Below are positions 26,661 to 37,876 of a stretch of 64,000 nt of DNA, in pieces (the stretch's first letter is position 1; each line of letters opens with the position of its first letter). The stretch is from the NCBI RefSeq assembly GCF_964355755.1, contig NC_092670.1:7527001-7591000 (forward strand), in the 5' to 3' direction. The position numbers and the translations under genes were made by a program. The DNA comes from Antedon mediterranea (lineage: Eukaryota > Echinodermata > Crinoidea > Comatulida > Antedonidae). The notes under the pieces were generated by a model. That model was not told where the DNA came from, searched no databases, and worked only from the letters and a program-made list of their open reading frames with translations.

Positions 26661-26931
26661 TTCTCACTGTGAAACAAAAATGAACACACAAAACAAAATT
26701 GAGTACTTGCGCACATAAAATAACATTTCAATCTCGATGACATTAATAAGAGTGCAGTAGAACATTTATTTAATATCATGTGACTCACAATGATGAATCT
26801 TCCACTCAAATGACAAGAATCTACTTAGGAGTGTTATAATACTTGTTATCAGATTTTCCACTGCTGTCCACCAACTAATCTATACATTGTACATTGTTTC
26901 TTAACAAAATAAAATTGTTTGTATTTTGCAG

Positions 26932-29900
26932 AGTGGAGCGGCAATACTAATGGACTAGATAACGACAAGGAAATGGACAGAAAGTCATCCAATCATCACC
27001 ATTCACCGCCGACAGAAATAGGTGCTGCTACTGCTACCACCCCATCAATCAATGTTCATCATGCTAATACTGGCACATCAGTAACTCCGGTTAGTTTCTT
27101 GTTGTTTATGCCACATCTCAGATTCACTCCTCACACCAAACCCTCCACTCCTAGTGGCAGATCCAAGATGCTGATGTAGTTGTGGCCGAAAGTGTAAAGA
27201 ATGTAAAATAAAGTTCGGATCTTATTTGATATGTCCTATGTGGTTGTTAAAACTTTGAATCGATTGCTGTTTTCCTACGTAATTGAAGATTTTGCGGAAA
27301 GGTTCCCAATCGCGAAAAATTAAACTACCTTGTAAATAATGGCATATACAGTATTACAATAATATACAATTTAAACGATTGTGTAATTACTCTATTTAAA
27401 CACCAATTGTTTTTGGTTTCATCCTATTGTCACCATCAAACACAAGGAGACAGATTTGTGGTTGTAAGCAGGAACACTAGTTGGCCAATACCTATCTACC
27501 ATTATCATTTTTTATCTTTCAAAAGATGTATATTTGTATTATTTAAGCCATTTCTGATCATCAGACATATAGAAAGATAACACGAGACGTGACCTATTTT
27601 CACAAGTTTATCATAGATGAATCAATTGATAAAATGGAATTACAAACTTGCAACTTCTAATTACAATACATTTACATCATTTCAAATTTATTCTATAACT
27701 CTATTCGGGTACTTAGACAAAATATCTGCCGCTAAAGAACTATACATGTATCAAGATCAAAGATAAGGTATCCGTCAATTACTTAATCGCATTATGTAAA
27801 TTAGCATGTTTCTGTAATACGTCCTGAAGCAGTTAAAAAATTTAGATGAGCGGAAGTAAAACACATTAAACAGTGTAAATTATTGAGCATATTTCTAACT
27901 TAAATTGTCAAGTAAAGAGAGGTTTTTATGCATTGAATGTGTGCTATGTCATAATTGAAATGTGCATAGTGAAAGGATACGTTGGTAGACGTGTGCGATG
28001 CATAATGGAACATGCTGAAATGACGATGCTGTTTCCTTTGACGTAACTAGGCTACAAATTTGATGAAATAAGTCAGCTCTAGCAATTACTGTCTCTTAAA
28101 TTGTAAAGAACAGTTTTTTAAGTTAAAATTGGCATGTATTCTGAGATTTAAAAACAACAAACTAGTTGATACCTTTCAAAAAAATTGTTATGTTGCCCTG
28201 GCTGAAATTTTTTTTCTAATGCAGAAATCATGAATAATGCATAAGATTAATTATTAATTAATAATAATTACAAGATAGGATGATACTTCCTAATAATTGA
28301 ACCAAATCTTCTAAATTATCTGTCTCAACTAAATAAAACAAAACATTGAAGATGATAGGTTTCGAACCTGCAAGTGCTTCAGATCCACAATCAATTAGTA
28401 TTCTATACCCTATGTACAGAATGCTAAACAAATGAACACACAGGATGCAAAATATGTAACAAAAATAACTTGTGTTATTTGTGGTATTGTGTAAAGCAAA
28501 GAATATTAGGTGTATACATTACAGCTGATAAAATCAAACTTAAGAAACCAATTGAATTGTAACAATAACTTAAAGCAACCAAAAAAAAAAAAACATTTAC
28601 TGAAAGTACTGTAAGAGTAAAAAAGATAAAAATCAATTATAAGCAATGCATCAAGTTTAATTTATTACACATATAAATTTTAATACATTTGTTTTTATGA
28701 GATAATACATTTAAATAGAATTTATTATCCGTGCAATAAAGCTTATCAATTAAATTATTCATTGTGTTCTTAAAAGAGAAAATTATTGCTCAATGGTACA
28801 GATGCTTTCTTTTATCAGTTTAAATGCCAACATAGTGTGTTACTGAATTGTCCAGATGACATATTAAAATGCGATAATTTAATTCAATAAAATGTCATGA
28901 TATCTACAGCACTGAATAAGAATATCTTGTTTATACATAACGCATGCATAATGGTCCTCAGTTTTTGACCCAACTTATTTAAGCTCTTTGAAGATCTATG
29001 GCAATATTGCTTTGATCAGCACACTGATAGATGATACCATATGTTTTCCAAAAGAGCACCATTGAGGATTTTCATTTAAACTTCCAACATCACAGACAAC
29101 AAACTTAAGCAGTTTGGTCTAGACTTCTATAAGTATAGGTACATAATAGCTTTATTCATTAAAGTTGGTACTTGACACAGTAGTCGCACTGTAACTTGTG
29201 CTACTATAATATATTTCAGCTTCCCGGCTCAGTACTTAAAGGTGACTGCCAATAGGATGCCTAATTGTCACATACAGTACTGTTTTATTTCTCATCAGTT
29301 TTGAATGTTTTTTTTTTTGATAATATAAGTACATTTATAAGTACAAATCAATGATTAAATAGCAAAACAATTTCCCATTGCATAATATATGAAAAAGTAA
29401 TTTTATAAAAATAATATAAACATTGTTGCCATCCTCTGAACATTCTATGAGTATTTATTTAGTTGATAAGATTAAGTTAAACTCTGTGTACACTATCAGA
29501 CTAGTTTGGTGTGCCCAAAAATGGTAGTGATATACCCAAATATGGTTGTGATATGACATCATCATTTCCATATATGGGCACATAAAGTTTGACACATAGT
29601 GTAGACAGAGCCTTAATGTGCAATTGTATGTAATGAATCAGGAAATATATTAAATGTTTGTTTATAACTTAAAGTTTATTATTATTTCTACTTGTAGGCA
29701 CTCTCTCCTAGACTTTCTCTCCCACTTAACATGGCCAATGCCAAATCACAGAGTGCGTCAGACCACATACTGATGGCTATGCAAAATCTGGCTCAAACTT
29801 CAACCACACACAGAAGCCCTACATCCACGCCCACCAAGTTTCCATTCCAAGGTAAGGCAGGCTAGCTTTTCATACCCTTTCTTTCTTATTGGATATATAA

Positions 29901-32900
29901 ATTATTAAAAAAATTATATTTTAACAATTGTTGTTTCAGTCAATCTATTTTTTAAACTAAAATGACCGTTTGATCATTGGTTGATTCAAAATCAATATTT
30001 ACATACCGCCCGCCCCATATAGCCAAATACGGTATGATAACCTACATAATTCTTATGTGATGTTTGCGGTCTGCAAATCCATTCTATACGCTCTTTACTA
30101 GTCTGTAGTATTCAGACAAAAATCGAAAGGTGGACTAACATGAAAAAGAAACAGACTTGGGATAAAAGTCTAGGGATGTCCCTGTATAGGCATAGTAGTG
30201 TAGTGTTGTATATATAGTCTCTAATTCATTGGGAAAGTGTCCCTTTAATAGGGCTATCCCCTAAAATGGAGGGTTCTAATCTACATAAACTGTTATATGT
30301 AGTTTCAATTGTATTTTCATTTTACCTCTTTTTAGTGTTTTTTTTTAAATTAGTTTTATTTACTGTATTTGTTATGTTATTTGTTGCTTTGTAAATGTGT
30401 TATAAATGTTAGTTTGCACTGGTGTCCAGAATGTATATTACTTTTTTATGTAGGCCTTTTGTTAATAAGTGAATGATGAACAAGATTGGCTCAGGAGTTT
30501 AAGTGCAGAAACTCATTTATACCTTGATTACAATCACTGTATATTCGTCAGCTTAATTAATTAATTGTAGTGAGCCCTATACTTAAAGAGAGTTGATCAA
30601 ATATGACACTCCATTATGTGTTCTATTGTAAGCATGTGTGCCACCTGCTTACAACTCAACCTTTGTCTATTGTCAACTTAATAGCTTCTTTCTTTATACT
30701 GTGCAGTGGTTTAATGATTTTTATTTTAATGCTATCTAGAAAGTGTTGCTAGCATGTTTCAAGAAATGTCTTTGTATTTTTGATGATTCACACTTTTTGA
30801 TTTATCCAAATTTAAAAAACCAAACAACAAAGTATACAATCTCTCGCCGTTAAAGGGAAATTTTCCATGAAATTAACAAGATGTAATATCTGCAGCCTTT
30901 GGGCCTTAAGGTGCATCACCGTTGAGAGCTAACAGAATCTACTATAATAACAATCACGCAGATTTCTGAAATGGTTAAAATAAAGCAAAAATAGAGGGAC
31001 AAGCCTTTGGGTCTTAAAGGTGTCCCATTCATAGAAGTTCTACCTTATTATGTGTTTAGGAGGGGGATTGCTATGTATTATATCTCTTTTCCAACAATAA
31101 CTTGAAGCCCTTGCCTTGCCCACTGACATATATATACCCAGTATAACTTTTACAATCTGAAAGTTTATTCATCATCTTTTAAATGAAGCCACAAATTATA
31201 TTATTTTCTTTGTATAATATTTGTATTTATGAATCATACAGCCCAAGATTGAATTGATATTCTTTATGCTCTATTTTATTATTTTTAAACAAAATTCACA
31301 TATATACTTGTATCTAACTGTATATATTTACAACAACATTGTTGTTGAACAAATATTCAAAAGTCAATCTATTGTCAAAATAAATTTGGTAAAACACTAG
31401 ACACAAAACGGTTAGATAGAAAAATTTAACAATGATTCAATAAACACATTTAATCAATATTTGTATTTTTTAAGTTCCAGGCACGCCGACCACACAGTTA
31501 GCGTCCGGCTTAGCCGGAATGACTTCTATTCCAGGCCAACAATTACTGATGAGTCCAACGTTACAAGGCCTTCCCTCAAACCAGGCCTTGATTAGCAATT
31601 CACAGGTTAGTTTGCAATCATTTAGGCCTACAAAAGAAAGTTTTATTTATACTATGTAATATTTTATGATACAAATATCCCATGTACAGTAATCTAAAAG
31701 GTTTTATAATTTACAATACTGTTTAATATTCTCAGAGTCAAAACACATTTTCTGGGCATAGATAAAATGAATCATTCTGTCGAGTTTGGCGCCTCTACAT
31801 CCGTTATCCGTCATCTCTGTTTTTATGTATATAGTTCAATCAGCACTAATGAATGCAAGTCAGGTTCTAGAGATGTATGCTAAAAATATTCTGATAAATG
31901 AGATTCTTATTGAGATTGAAACAATGAAATATAAATATTACAAGGAGAAATTCTGTAATGCTGAGATATGATTTGAATGAATGTGACCTGGTAAATTTAA
32001 ACATTCTGTAATGTTCCAAACAAAACAGAAAATTGGATTGTCCTGCTTTGTACGTACAGACCCTATCATGAAACCTGTTTTCCACTAGGCAAAATTAATT
32101 GTGCAAATTCCATGCTTTCGCAGAGAAAGCATGGCCCTACCATTTCTAATACAATAGATTATTTTCTCATAAACCTGACATTTCATGAGCTCTGATCGGT
32201 TGCATATTTAGTACTCTCAAAGTTGAGATTGTCAAAGTGCATACTTTTAATAATAATTTTAGTATCTCTATTTTTTTTATCTATAAGTAAACTTTGGAAG
32301 TTTATGTCAAGGAAAGTTTAAAATTGAGTTTAACACCTTATCTTTTCCTTACAGTTTGCTAGTGCTCAACAGCTCTTGACCATTCCGTCCAGTCCTGCTA
32401 CCGGTCAACAACAGATTCTTTTACCCATCACAAACTCTGCAGGTCAGCAGCAACTCATATCAATCCCAGTGACTCTAGCTCAAGGCCAAGGTGGTGTCCA
32501 GTTCCTCATTCCAACATCTGCTGGCCAGCTACTGACCAGCAACTTGGCTGGACTTCAGGCACTCACTGGACAAGCTAGTCAACTAGCAGCGACCAATCCT
32601 ATTACAGCAAGTCAGATTGCAGCAAATCAAATTCAAGCTGCAGCTCAACTAGCCAATCAAGTGATGGCAAATCAAGCGCTTGCATCGCATGCTACAACTA
32701 GCACGACTGGTTCACTTCACAGCAGGTCAACGTCTACAGCTAAATCACATACGTCGCTACCATCAATGGTAAACTTCACCTCGATGGGAACATTGCCTGC
32801 GAACACGCCATTACCTCCTATGTCTGTCTTGGCCAGTCAGACCGGTCTACCTATGCCAGCCCCGATGACTCAGATGCTGATGAATGCTAACGGTCAGGTC

Positions 32901-35900
32901 TTAACCATGTCCCCATCATTCAACTCAGTGGGCATGCAAGGGATCACAGGACCAGGTAAGGAAGAGTTAACAACCAAAACGTATGTGATGGTCACCAAGT
33001 CAAATGGTTCTCATTCAATTTCCCCAATCACACAGAATCCTTGACCAAATCCAACGTAACTCAAAATTTGTAAAACCTGTAAAAATCCAATGTTATTTAA
33101 GATTTGTTTCCATGTGGACACAATGCAATAGGTAGAACTAAAGTAATTTAACAAATAATTATGCTGGTTCATCCAAACCATTGCTTGTCATTGGTGAAAT
33201 TACTTGTGTTGGTTTTGCACTCTTGTACTGTGTCCCCGCTGTGTCCTAATGGGAACCAAGCTTTAGCATGTAGACCATATGCTGTCTGAACATGAAAATC
33301 CTATTGGATCAGGTTGATTGAAAGTGATTAGCAATATGAAAATGACAAAACATAGTATGTATGCTTAGTTGTTAGATATTTCATTCTTTCAAAATTATTA
33401 GAATACTAGTGAACACCTAAACATTTAAATTAGAACAGTATGTATATGTCATTATAATGAATATACTATTAACCAGTAAAAAACTCCAGAGGGAGCTAGA
33501 CTTGTAAAAGAGTATGATCAGGTATAATGTACATAGTGCCGAACACATTTTATAGCCTATGATAGTAAAGGTTCTTCTAGGTCATGAACTAAAATGCATT
33601 AGTAACCAATTAACACATTTACAGATAAATCTTTGAGATCAGTTTACTTAAACAACATATTAGTATTACAATTGGTTTTAGTAAAAATTCTTACACAGTA
33701 GTAGTTTGTTGAGTTAAAAAGTGGCTCACTAATCTGTTCATATCCCTAGGCCTATGAATGACTGATGATAGGTTTGTAAATTCTTCTAATATGCAAGCTG
33801 AACTTGTGACCCAATTTAATAGTAGTACTTAGAGTTTTTAATGGCGCAAACTGGATCATGAATGTTGTAAGAATTTAAGGTGCATCACCGTTGAGAGCTA
33901 ACAGAATCTACTATAATAACAATCATATATGAAGAACACTAACAACATTAGTAATATTTTGTAGCTATATCCTGTTTTAAAAACAACATTTGTGAGCATA
34001 AATCATAGGTAAACATATTAAATAGTTCAATTTTATATATTGAAGTAGTATGAAATCATAACATGTCCTGACAATGATAGAAATTCATTTTGAACAAAGA
34101 GAAAAAAGACATGTGACTTAACCTTCAACTCCTCCCATCACCACGTTTGTGCCTCTGAGAATTTATGGGGGAAAATAAGATAAATGAAAAAAACAAACTG
34201 CCTTTAATATAAATTCATTAGGGACTTTGCTTCATTTAATTTTCAGGAAACCTCATGCAGTTTTTTCATTTAAAAATTTGGGAAGATTGAAAAGACGGTG
34301 GGGGTCCTTTAATTAAAGATTTTAGGGAGGATCAGATATTGAAAACAGATGTTTAAGTAAATCATCACTTATATATATATCAAAATATCTGTTAACTGAT
34401 CTTTTGTGTAGGCAAAGATGTATTAGTAACAAATATATTTTTTTAGATGATTAGCACCCAAGGAAATATTATACATTATTTGTTCTTATTGATTCTACAG
34501 CTATGGCTGGATTAGCACGAATAGCCTCTCCTAAATCATCACAAGTTACCTCTGCACCAACGTCTCCTTTGAGTCTAACTTCTTACGCAGTTGCTACAAG
34601 AGGGCTCCCTTCACTACCAGTCTCTGTCAAGAACGAAATCCATACACAAATGCCGACAAAGACCAGCAACTTACCTAGCGTAACAACAGTTTTAAAGACC
34701 CAACCAACGACCACCATCACAACTACCTCGATCACAACCCCTACCATTACAACTAATGGTGTCAAAGGTCATGATTCTCCTGTACACGTCACATCAAATC
34801 ACACATTGACGAGTCAAGCTTTAGCGAACGCAGGACTTTCAACCCATATTTTACCAAGTTTAAACAGCCAAGTCGGTGTTAGCCAATCCCTACCATCAGG
34901 CCTAAATAATAGCCTATCCTCCGTTCATGGTCTACCTAGTCAAATTGGTGTTGGCAGTCAACTTATTGCTGGTCAAATGGTCGGAGGGCAATTAATTACG
35001 AGTCAAGGAACTGTAGTAAGTCAAGGGGTACTTGGCCAAACGTCTGTAGCATCTCCTTCATCAAACCCATTGGGAAATTTAGCAGGTCAGTAGTAAATAT
35101 GTAATTAATTATATAGTTATCATAAACATATAAATAATAATATATTATTATTAATCCAAAGGCAAATTACTGAACAAAAATTACAATGCTGTGGGTATCA
35201 GTTGCTGGATCTCAATAGAGATACAAAAAGAAAGTAAACAGCCAGAAAAGTTAGCAGAGCTTTCGGGCAACACTAGCCCTTCATCAGTGCAAATAATAAT
35301 ATATTATGATATAAAATATTGAAAGAATAATAAATGATGTGATAAATGATTTCAGGTCCACATGTTTAGAATTGTTTTATACTGTAATAACTAATTAATC
35401 TTATCAGCTTCCAATAGTTTATTATTCCTTTTTTTTTATTTTTATTTTTTATTTCATACTCATCCAACAGCGAGTAACCCGCCAATTACAGGATGGATAA
35501 ACTATTTAATAATTTCACAAGACAAACATATACACAAGATGCTCTACATAAACAAAGCCTTATTATTAAGTCTTTGGGAGTGGAGTTGTAATTTGTCATG
35601 AGAAAAAAACCCTGACATATGACAGGACTTGAACCCAGACCCTTAGATTGGTAGCCAAGCATCATAACCACCAAGCCACAGCTCCACTTTTATACAAATT
35701 ATAAACAGTTCCTTTAAAATGGTTAACAATTTAGATGACTTACTATACAAATGTCCTACTTGTCATATATAATACAATTTAGTAACAATTATGCTAATGA
35801 TTATCTTACAGTAAGTAGTCTTGGTAATACTACAGAAGTGGATGGAATTAACTTAGAGGACATCAAGGAATTCGCCAAGCAATTTAAGATAAGACGTCTT

Positions 35901-37876
35901 TCACTAGGCTTGACACAGACCCAAGTAGGACAAGCACTAAGTGCAACTGAAGGTCCTTCATACAGCCAAAGTGCAATTTGCAGGTATAATAATTATATCA
36001 GAAACCATAGTATACATTATTCGTTTTTTGAAAGAAAAATACAGCAGATCCCTCCCTTCAAGGCAACCCTATTAAAAGGGCACTTTTCTGTGAAGCTAAC
36101 AGAGGGGAATATGCTTTACCACTGCAGCCTGATGAATGTCCATATCAGGGGGTGTCACTATTCAGTTGACAGCCGTAATAAGAGAAAACATTGTTTGGTC
36201 CCATATTTCCTTTTAATAAATAGAGCATCTCTGTCCCACACTTCCTTGGTGACCATTTTCCAGTTTTGGTAGTTCTGATCAAACTAACAAATGTAATGGC
36301 GTAGCAGAGTAACTTTTCACATTCATCATGATAGTGATTTTTTTTCCCCATAAAATATTGTGAAATAATGTGGTTTTATTTTTTGTAGATTATTTTTATT
36401 TGTTAAAAATTGGTAATGAGAATGTAATGATAATGTAATGATAGTGATGATGACAATAATAAAATAATTTTGATGATACAAATTATGAAAAACACTTGCT
36501 ATTTACTGTATTTGGTCTGGTGATCCCTTTGCTGTTGTAGGTTAAACAAGCTTTACTTGGATTGAGTGCAGTTGAAGCATCATCATATCTAAAATGTGCA
36601 AAAAACATGTACATGTACAATTTAAAAGAGAACCACAGAAAACAAGGGTCCGCTAAAAATGTGTATTATTTTGCTTTGCTATCAAGTTCAAGTTCAAGTT
36701 AAAATTTATTGTCAAATACACAGTAAATGAAATTTGCCTTCCAAGGTTCAAATTACAATAAAAATAACAACAGTTAAAAACATACAATACTATACAATGG
36801 ATAAGATAATATATAAGAAAATATGCTATGTATAAAACATTATGAATATATAATGATATATTGACTGTCCGTCCCAACTCTCCCATCCCCACTAAACAAA
36901 TATGCTATGTATAAAACATTATGAACAGTATAAATATTAAAATACTATATAAAGAATAAAATATAAAACGTCTCAAGTTATCTTTTAAATTGCTTGTTGT
37001 ATTGCCTGATTGCACACGGAAGAAATGATTTATTATGACGCTCAGTCTTCTTAATTGAAGGAATCATCCTTCCGGATCTACTGAAATTTATAAAGTTAAA
37101 AAGAGGATGAGACTGGTCGTTAATTATACATTTTAGTTTTTTCTCCATAACCTTATCGCATATATCATGGATAGATGGGACGTTTGCACCTATTACCTTC
37201 TTAGCCATTTTTATTATTCTCTGTAATTTATTTGAGTTATACTTAGATAAACTATTTAGCCATACAATACAGCAAAATGTTAATATGGACTGTATCATAG
37301 CCTGATGGAATAGAGACAGCGCATCTCTGCCAATATTAAAGTTTCTTAATTTCCTTAAGAAGTACAATCTTTGGTTTGCCTTCGCATAGACTTTGGCAGT
37401 GTTGGCGTTCCATGACAGTTTTTCATCTATCCATACTCCTAAATATTTATGTTCACTAGTTGTGCGGACATCATTATCTAGCTATTGCCTGATTAATAAT
37501 TTATATTTTTATATTTGAAACAAGGTTTGAAAAATTGGACATTACACCGAAAAGTGCCCAGAAAATTAAACCAGTATTAGAGCGATGGATGGAAGAGGCA
37601 GAAGAAAGGCACAAGAATGGGGTGTCACAGTTGACCGATTTTATCGGGAGTGAATCGACCAAGAAACGTAAACGTCGAACATCATTCACACCGCAAGCCT
37701 TGGAGTACCTCAACTCTCACTTTGAGAAGAATACTCATCCGTCAGGACAGGACATGACGGAACTTTCTGGGAAACTTGGGTACGACCGGGAGGTAATTCG
37801 TGTGTGGTTTTGCAACAAACGTCAAGCCTTAAAAAACACTATAAAAAAGTTAAAATCTGAGCCATCAGGTATTTGA
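26932..37876 (+). CDS. POU6F2: POU6F, class VI POU homeobox transcription factor (POU6F2-like)
   Basis: This is a nuclear sequence-specific transcription factor; vertebrate POU6F2 is expressed in retina and brain. Exons are 26932-27089, 29698-29851, 31481-31605, 32355-32955, 34501-35085, 35812-35983 and 37525-37876. All have AG/GT borders and every phase joins, giving 715 residues before the stop at 37874. Residues about 1-540 are Gln/Ser/Thr/Ala-rich activation sequence (QQQLISIPV, ASQIAANQ, GTPTTQLASG). The POU-specific domain begins at DGINLEDIKEF (about 552), includes RRLSLGLTQTQVGQALSATE and SAICR, and crosses the last intron to FEKLDITPKSAQKIKPVLE. A basic KKRKRRTSFTPQALE opens the homeodomain (about 647-706); the recognition helix is REVIRVWFCNKRQ. 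NKRQALKNTIKKLK after the helix favours POU6F2 over POU6F1. The true start is unresolved: a micro-exon at 22619-22628 fits the phase, otherwise the in-frame ATG at 26973 could serve. An AG|GT inside the last exon (37869) could permit an alternative C-terminus. Confidence 0.95.
28320..28440 (-). repeat. Possible tRNA-like SINE remnant
   Basis: The minus strand has a good RNA polymerase III box B (GGTTCGAAACC, 28358-28368) preceded by a ctgaagcacttgca phrase resembling a variable region/T-stem. No acceptable box A was found, so this is not a functional tRNA gene and may be a SINE head remnant. Confidence 0.25.
29481..29612. mobile_element. 132-bp hairpin MITE with TTAA target duplication
   Basis: The ends are ctctgtgtacactatcaga (left) and, reverse-complemented, ggctctgtctacactatgtg (right), and the match continues imperfectly for about 38 bp to gtgcccA. 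TTAA occurs directly outside both ends (29477-29480, 29613-29616). A TTAA duplication points to a piggyBac- or Kolobok-type parent. Confidence 0.8.
30906..30956 (+). repeat. 51-bp exact repeat, copy 1
   Basis: Fifty-one bases starting ttaaggtgcatcaccgttg and ending ctataataacaatca are identical to 33875-33925, in another intron of the same gene 3 kb away. The flanks are unrelated apart from the word gggcc/gggtcttaa nearby (31010). Confidence 0.85.
31606..32354. other. POU6F intron with short perfect hairpin
   Basis: This intron contains a perfect 10-bp-stem hairpin at 32110-32134 (ccatgctttc, loop gcaga, gaaagcatgg). It lies just after gttttccactagg, a phrase shared with the GGTTTCCACTAG MITE family seen at 48981. 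It may be a remnant of that family. Open frames at 31786-32085 look non-coding. Confidence 0.4.
33101..33261. mobile_element. 161-bp MITE with GTTTCC...GGGAACC ends
   Basis: The left end gatttgtttccatgtggaca pairs with the reverse complement of the right end, gcttggttcccattaggaca. The flanks are TTAA (33097-33100) and TTTA (33262-33265), consistent with a TTAA duplication carrying one change. It lies in the POU6F intron after exon 32355-32955. Confidence 0.65.
33875..33925 (+). repeat. 51-bp exact repeat, copy 2
   Basis: Identical partner of 30906-30956, lying in the 32956-34500 intron of POU6F. No duplicated target site or inverted ends are visible around it. Confidence 0.85.
35254..35290 (-). 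ncRNA. Hammerhead-ribozyme-like motif (type I, minimal stem III)
   Basis: The minus strand reads GCA - CUGAUGA - A - GGGC(UAGUGUU)GCCC - GAA - AGCU - C - UGC. All conserved core residues are present (CUGAUGA, GAA, and a C cleavage-site nucleotide). Stem II is a 4-bp GGGC/GCCC hairpin, stem III is the self-complementary AGCU, and stem I starts with three pairs (GCA/UGC). This layout matches small hammerheads of Penelope-like retroelements, which are known to act as dimers because stem III has no loop. Function here is inference. It lies in the POU6F intron before the POU-specific exon. Confidence 0.75.
35430..35686 (-). mobile_element. Full-length tRNA-derived SINE
   Basis: On the minus strand a tRNA-like head has box A TGGCTTGGTGG (35668-35678) and box B GGTTCAAGTCC (35625-35635). 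An unrelated body of about 150 bp follows, ending gagtatgaaataaaa, with an A-rich tail (plus-strand 35430-35452 poly(T)). The tRNA-like part has no intact anticodon arm, so it is a SINE rather than a tRNA gene. It is inserted in the intron just upstream of the POU-specific-domain exon. It differs from the SINE at 23315. Confidence 0.8.
36650..37488 (-). mobile_element. 3' fragment of a non-LTR retrotransposon (RT C-terminus plus 3' UTR)
   Basis: The minus-strand frame from about 37488 to 36978 encodes the end of a reverse transcriptase. It contains TSEHKYLGVWIDEKLSWNA, then LYFLRKLRNFNIG, a QSILTFCCIVW segment and RIIKMAKKVIG, ending before a stop. This LG(V/I)..D..L.W to SIL...W arrangement is typical of CR1/jockey-group elements. 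The 3' UTR (36650-36977) contains aaatttattgtcaaatacac, a tail phrase common in such elements. The insert lies antisense in the intron that splits the POU domain. The visible frame is open but strongly 5'-truncated. Confidence 0.85.

Larger units (their letters stand above)
23653..26931. other. Spacer 5' of first confident POU6F exon
   Basis: If the start at 22619 is right this is POU6F intron 1; otherwise it is intergenic. It holds a TTA microsatellite (25677-25699), the second copy of a dispersed repeat (25486-25533) and one copy of a 270-bp dispersed repeat (26395-26660). No further exon with correct borders was found. Confidence 0.45.
27090..29697. other. POU6F intron after first confident exon
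   Basis: This 2.6-kb AT-rich intron contains a possible tRNA-derived SINE remnant at 28320-28440 and a TTAA-flanked MITE (29481-29612). No alternative exon was found. Confidence 0.5.

Noticed and set aside
32956-33044. Read-through of the 32355-32955 exon for about 30 residues
   Set aside because: A good donor (G|GTAAGG) is present and the phase fits the next exon. An alternative end here is possible but unsupported.
35600-35690. tRNA gene on the minus strand
   Set aside because: Box A and box B are good but the anticodon arm does not fold; a body and A-rich tail follow, so it is a SINE.
35984-36272. Read-through of the POU-specific exon past its donor
   Set aside because: The expected residue FEKLD follows only at 37525, and AG|GTATAA is a usable donor. 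The extension has no similarity to POU proteins.
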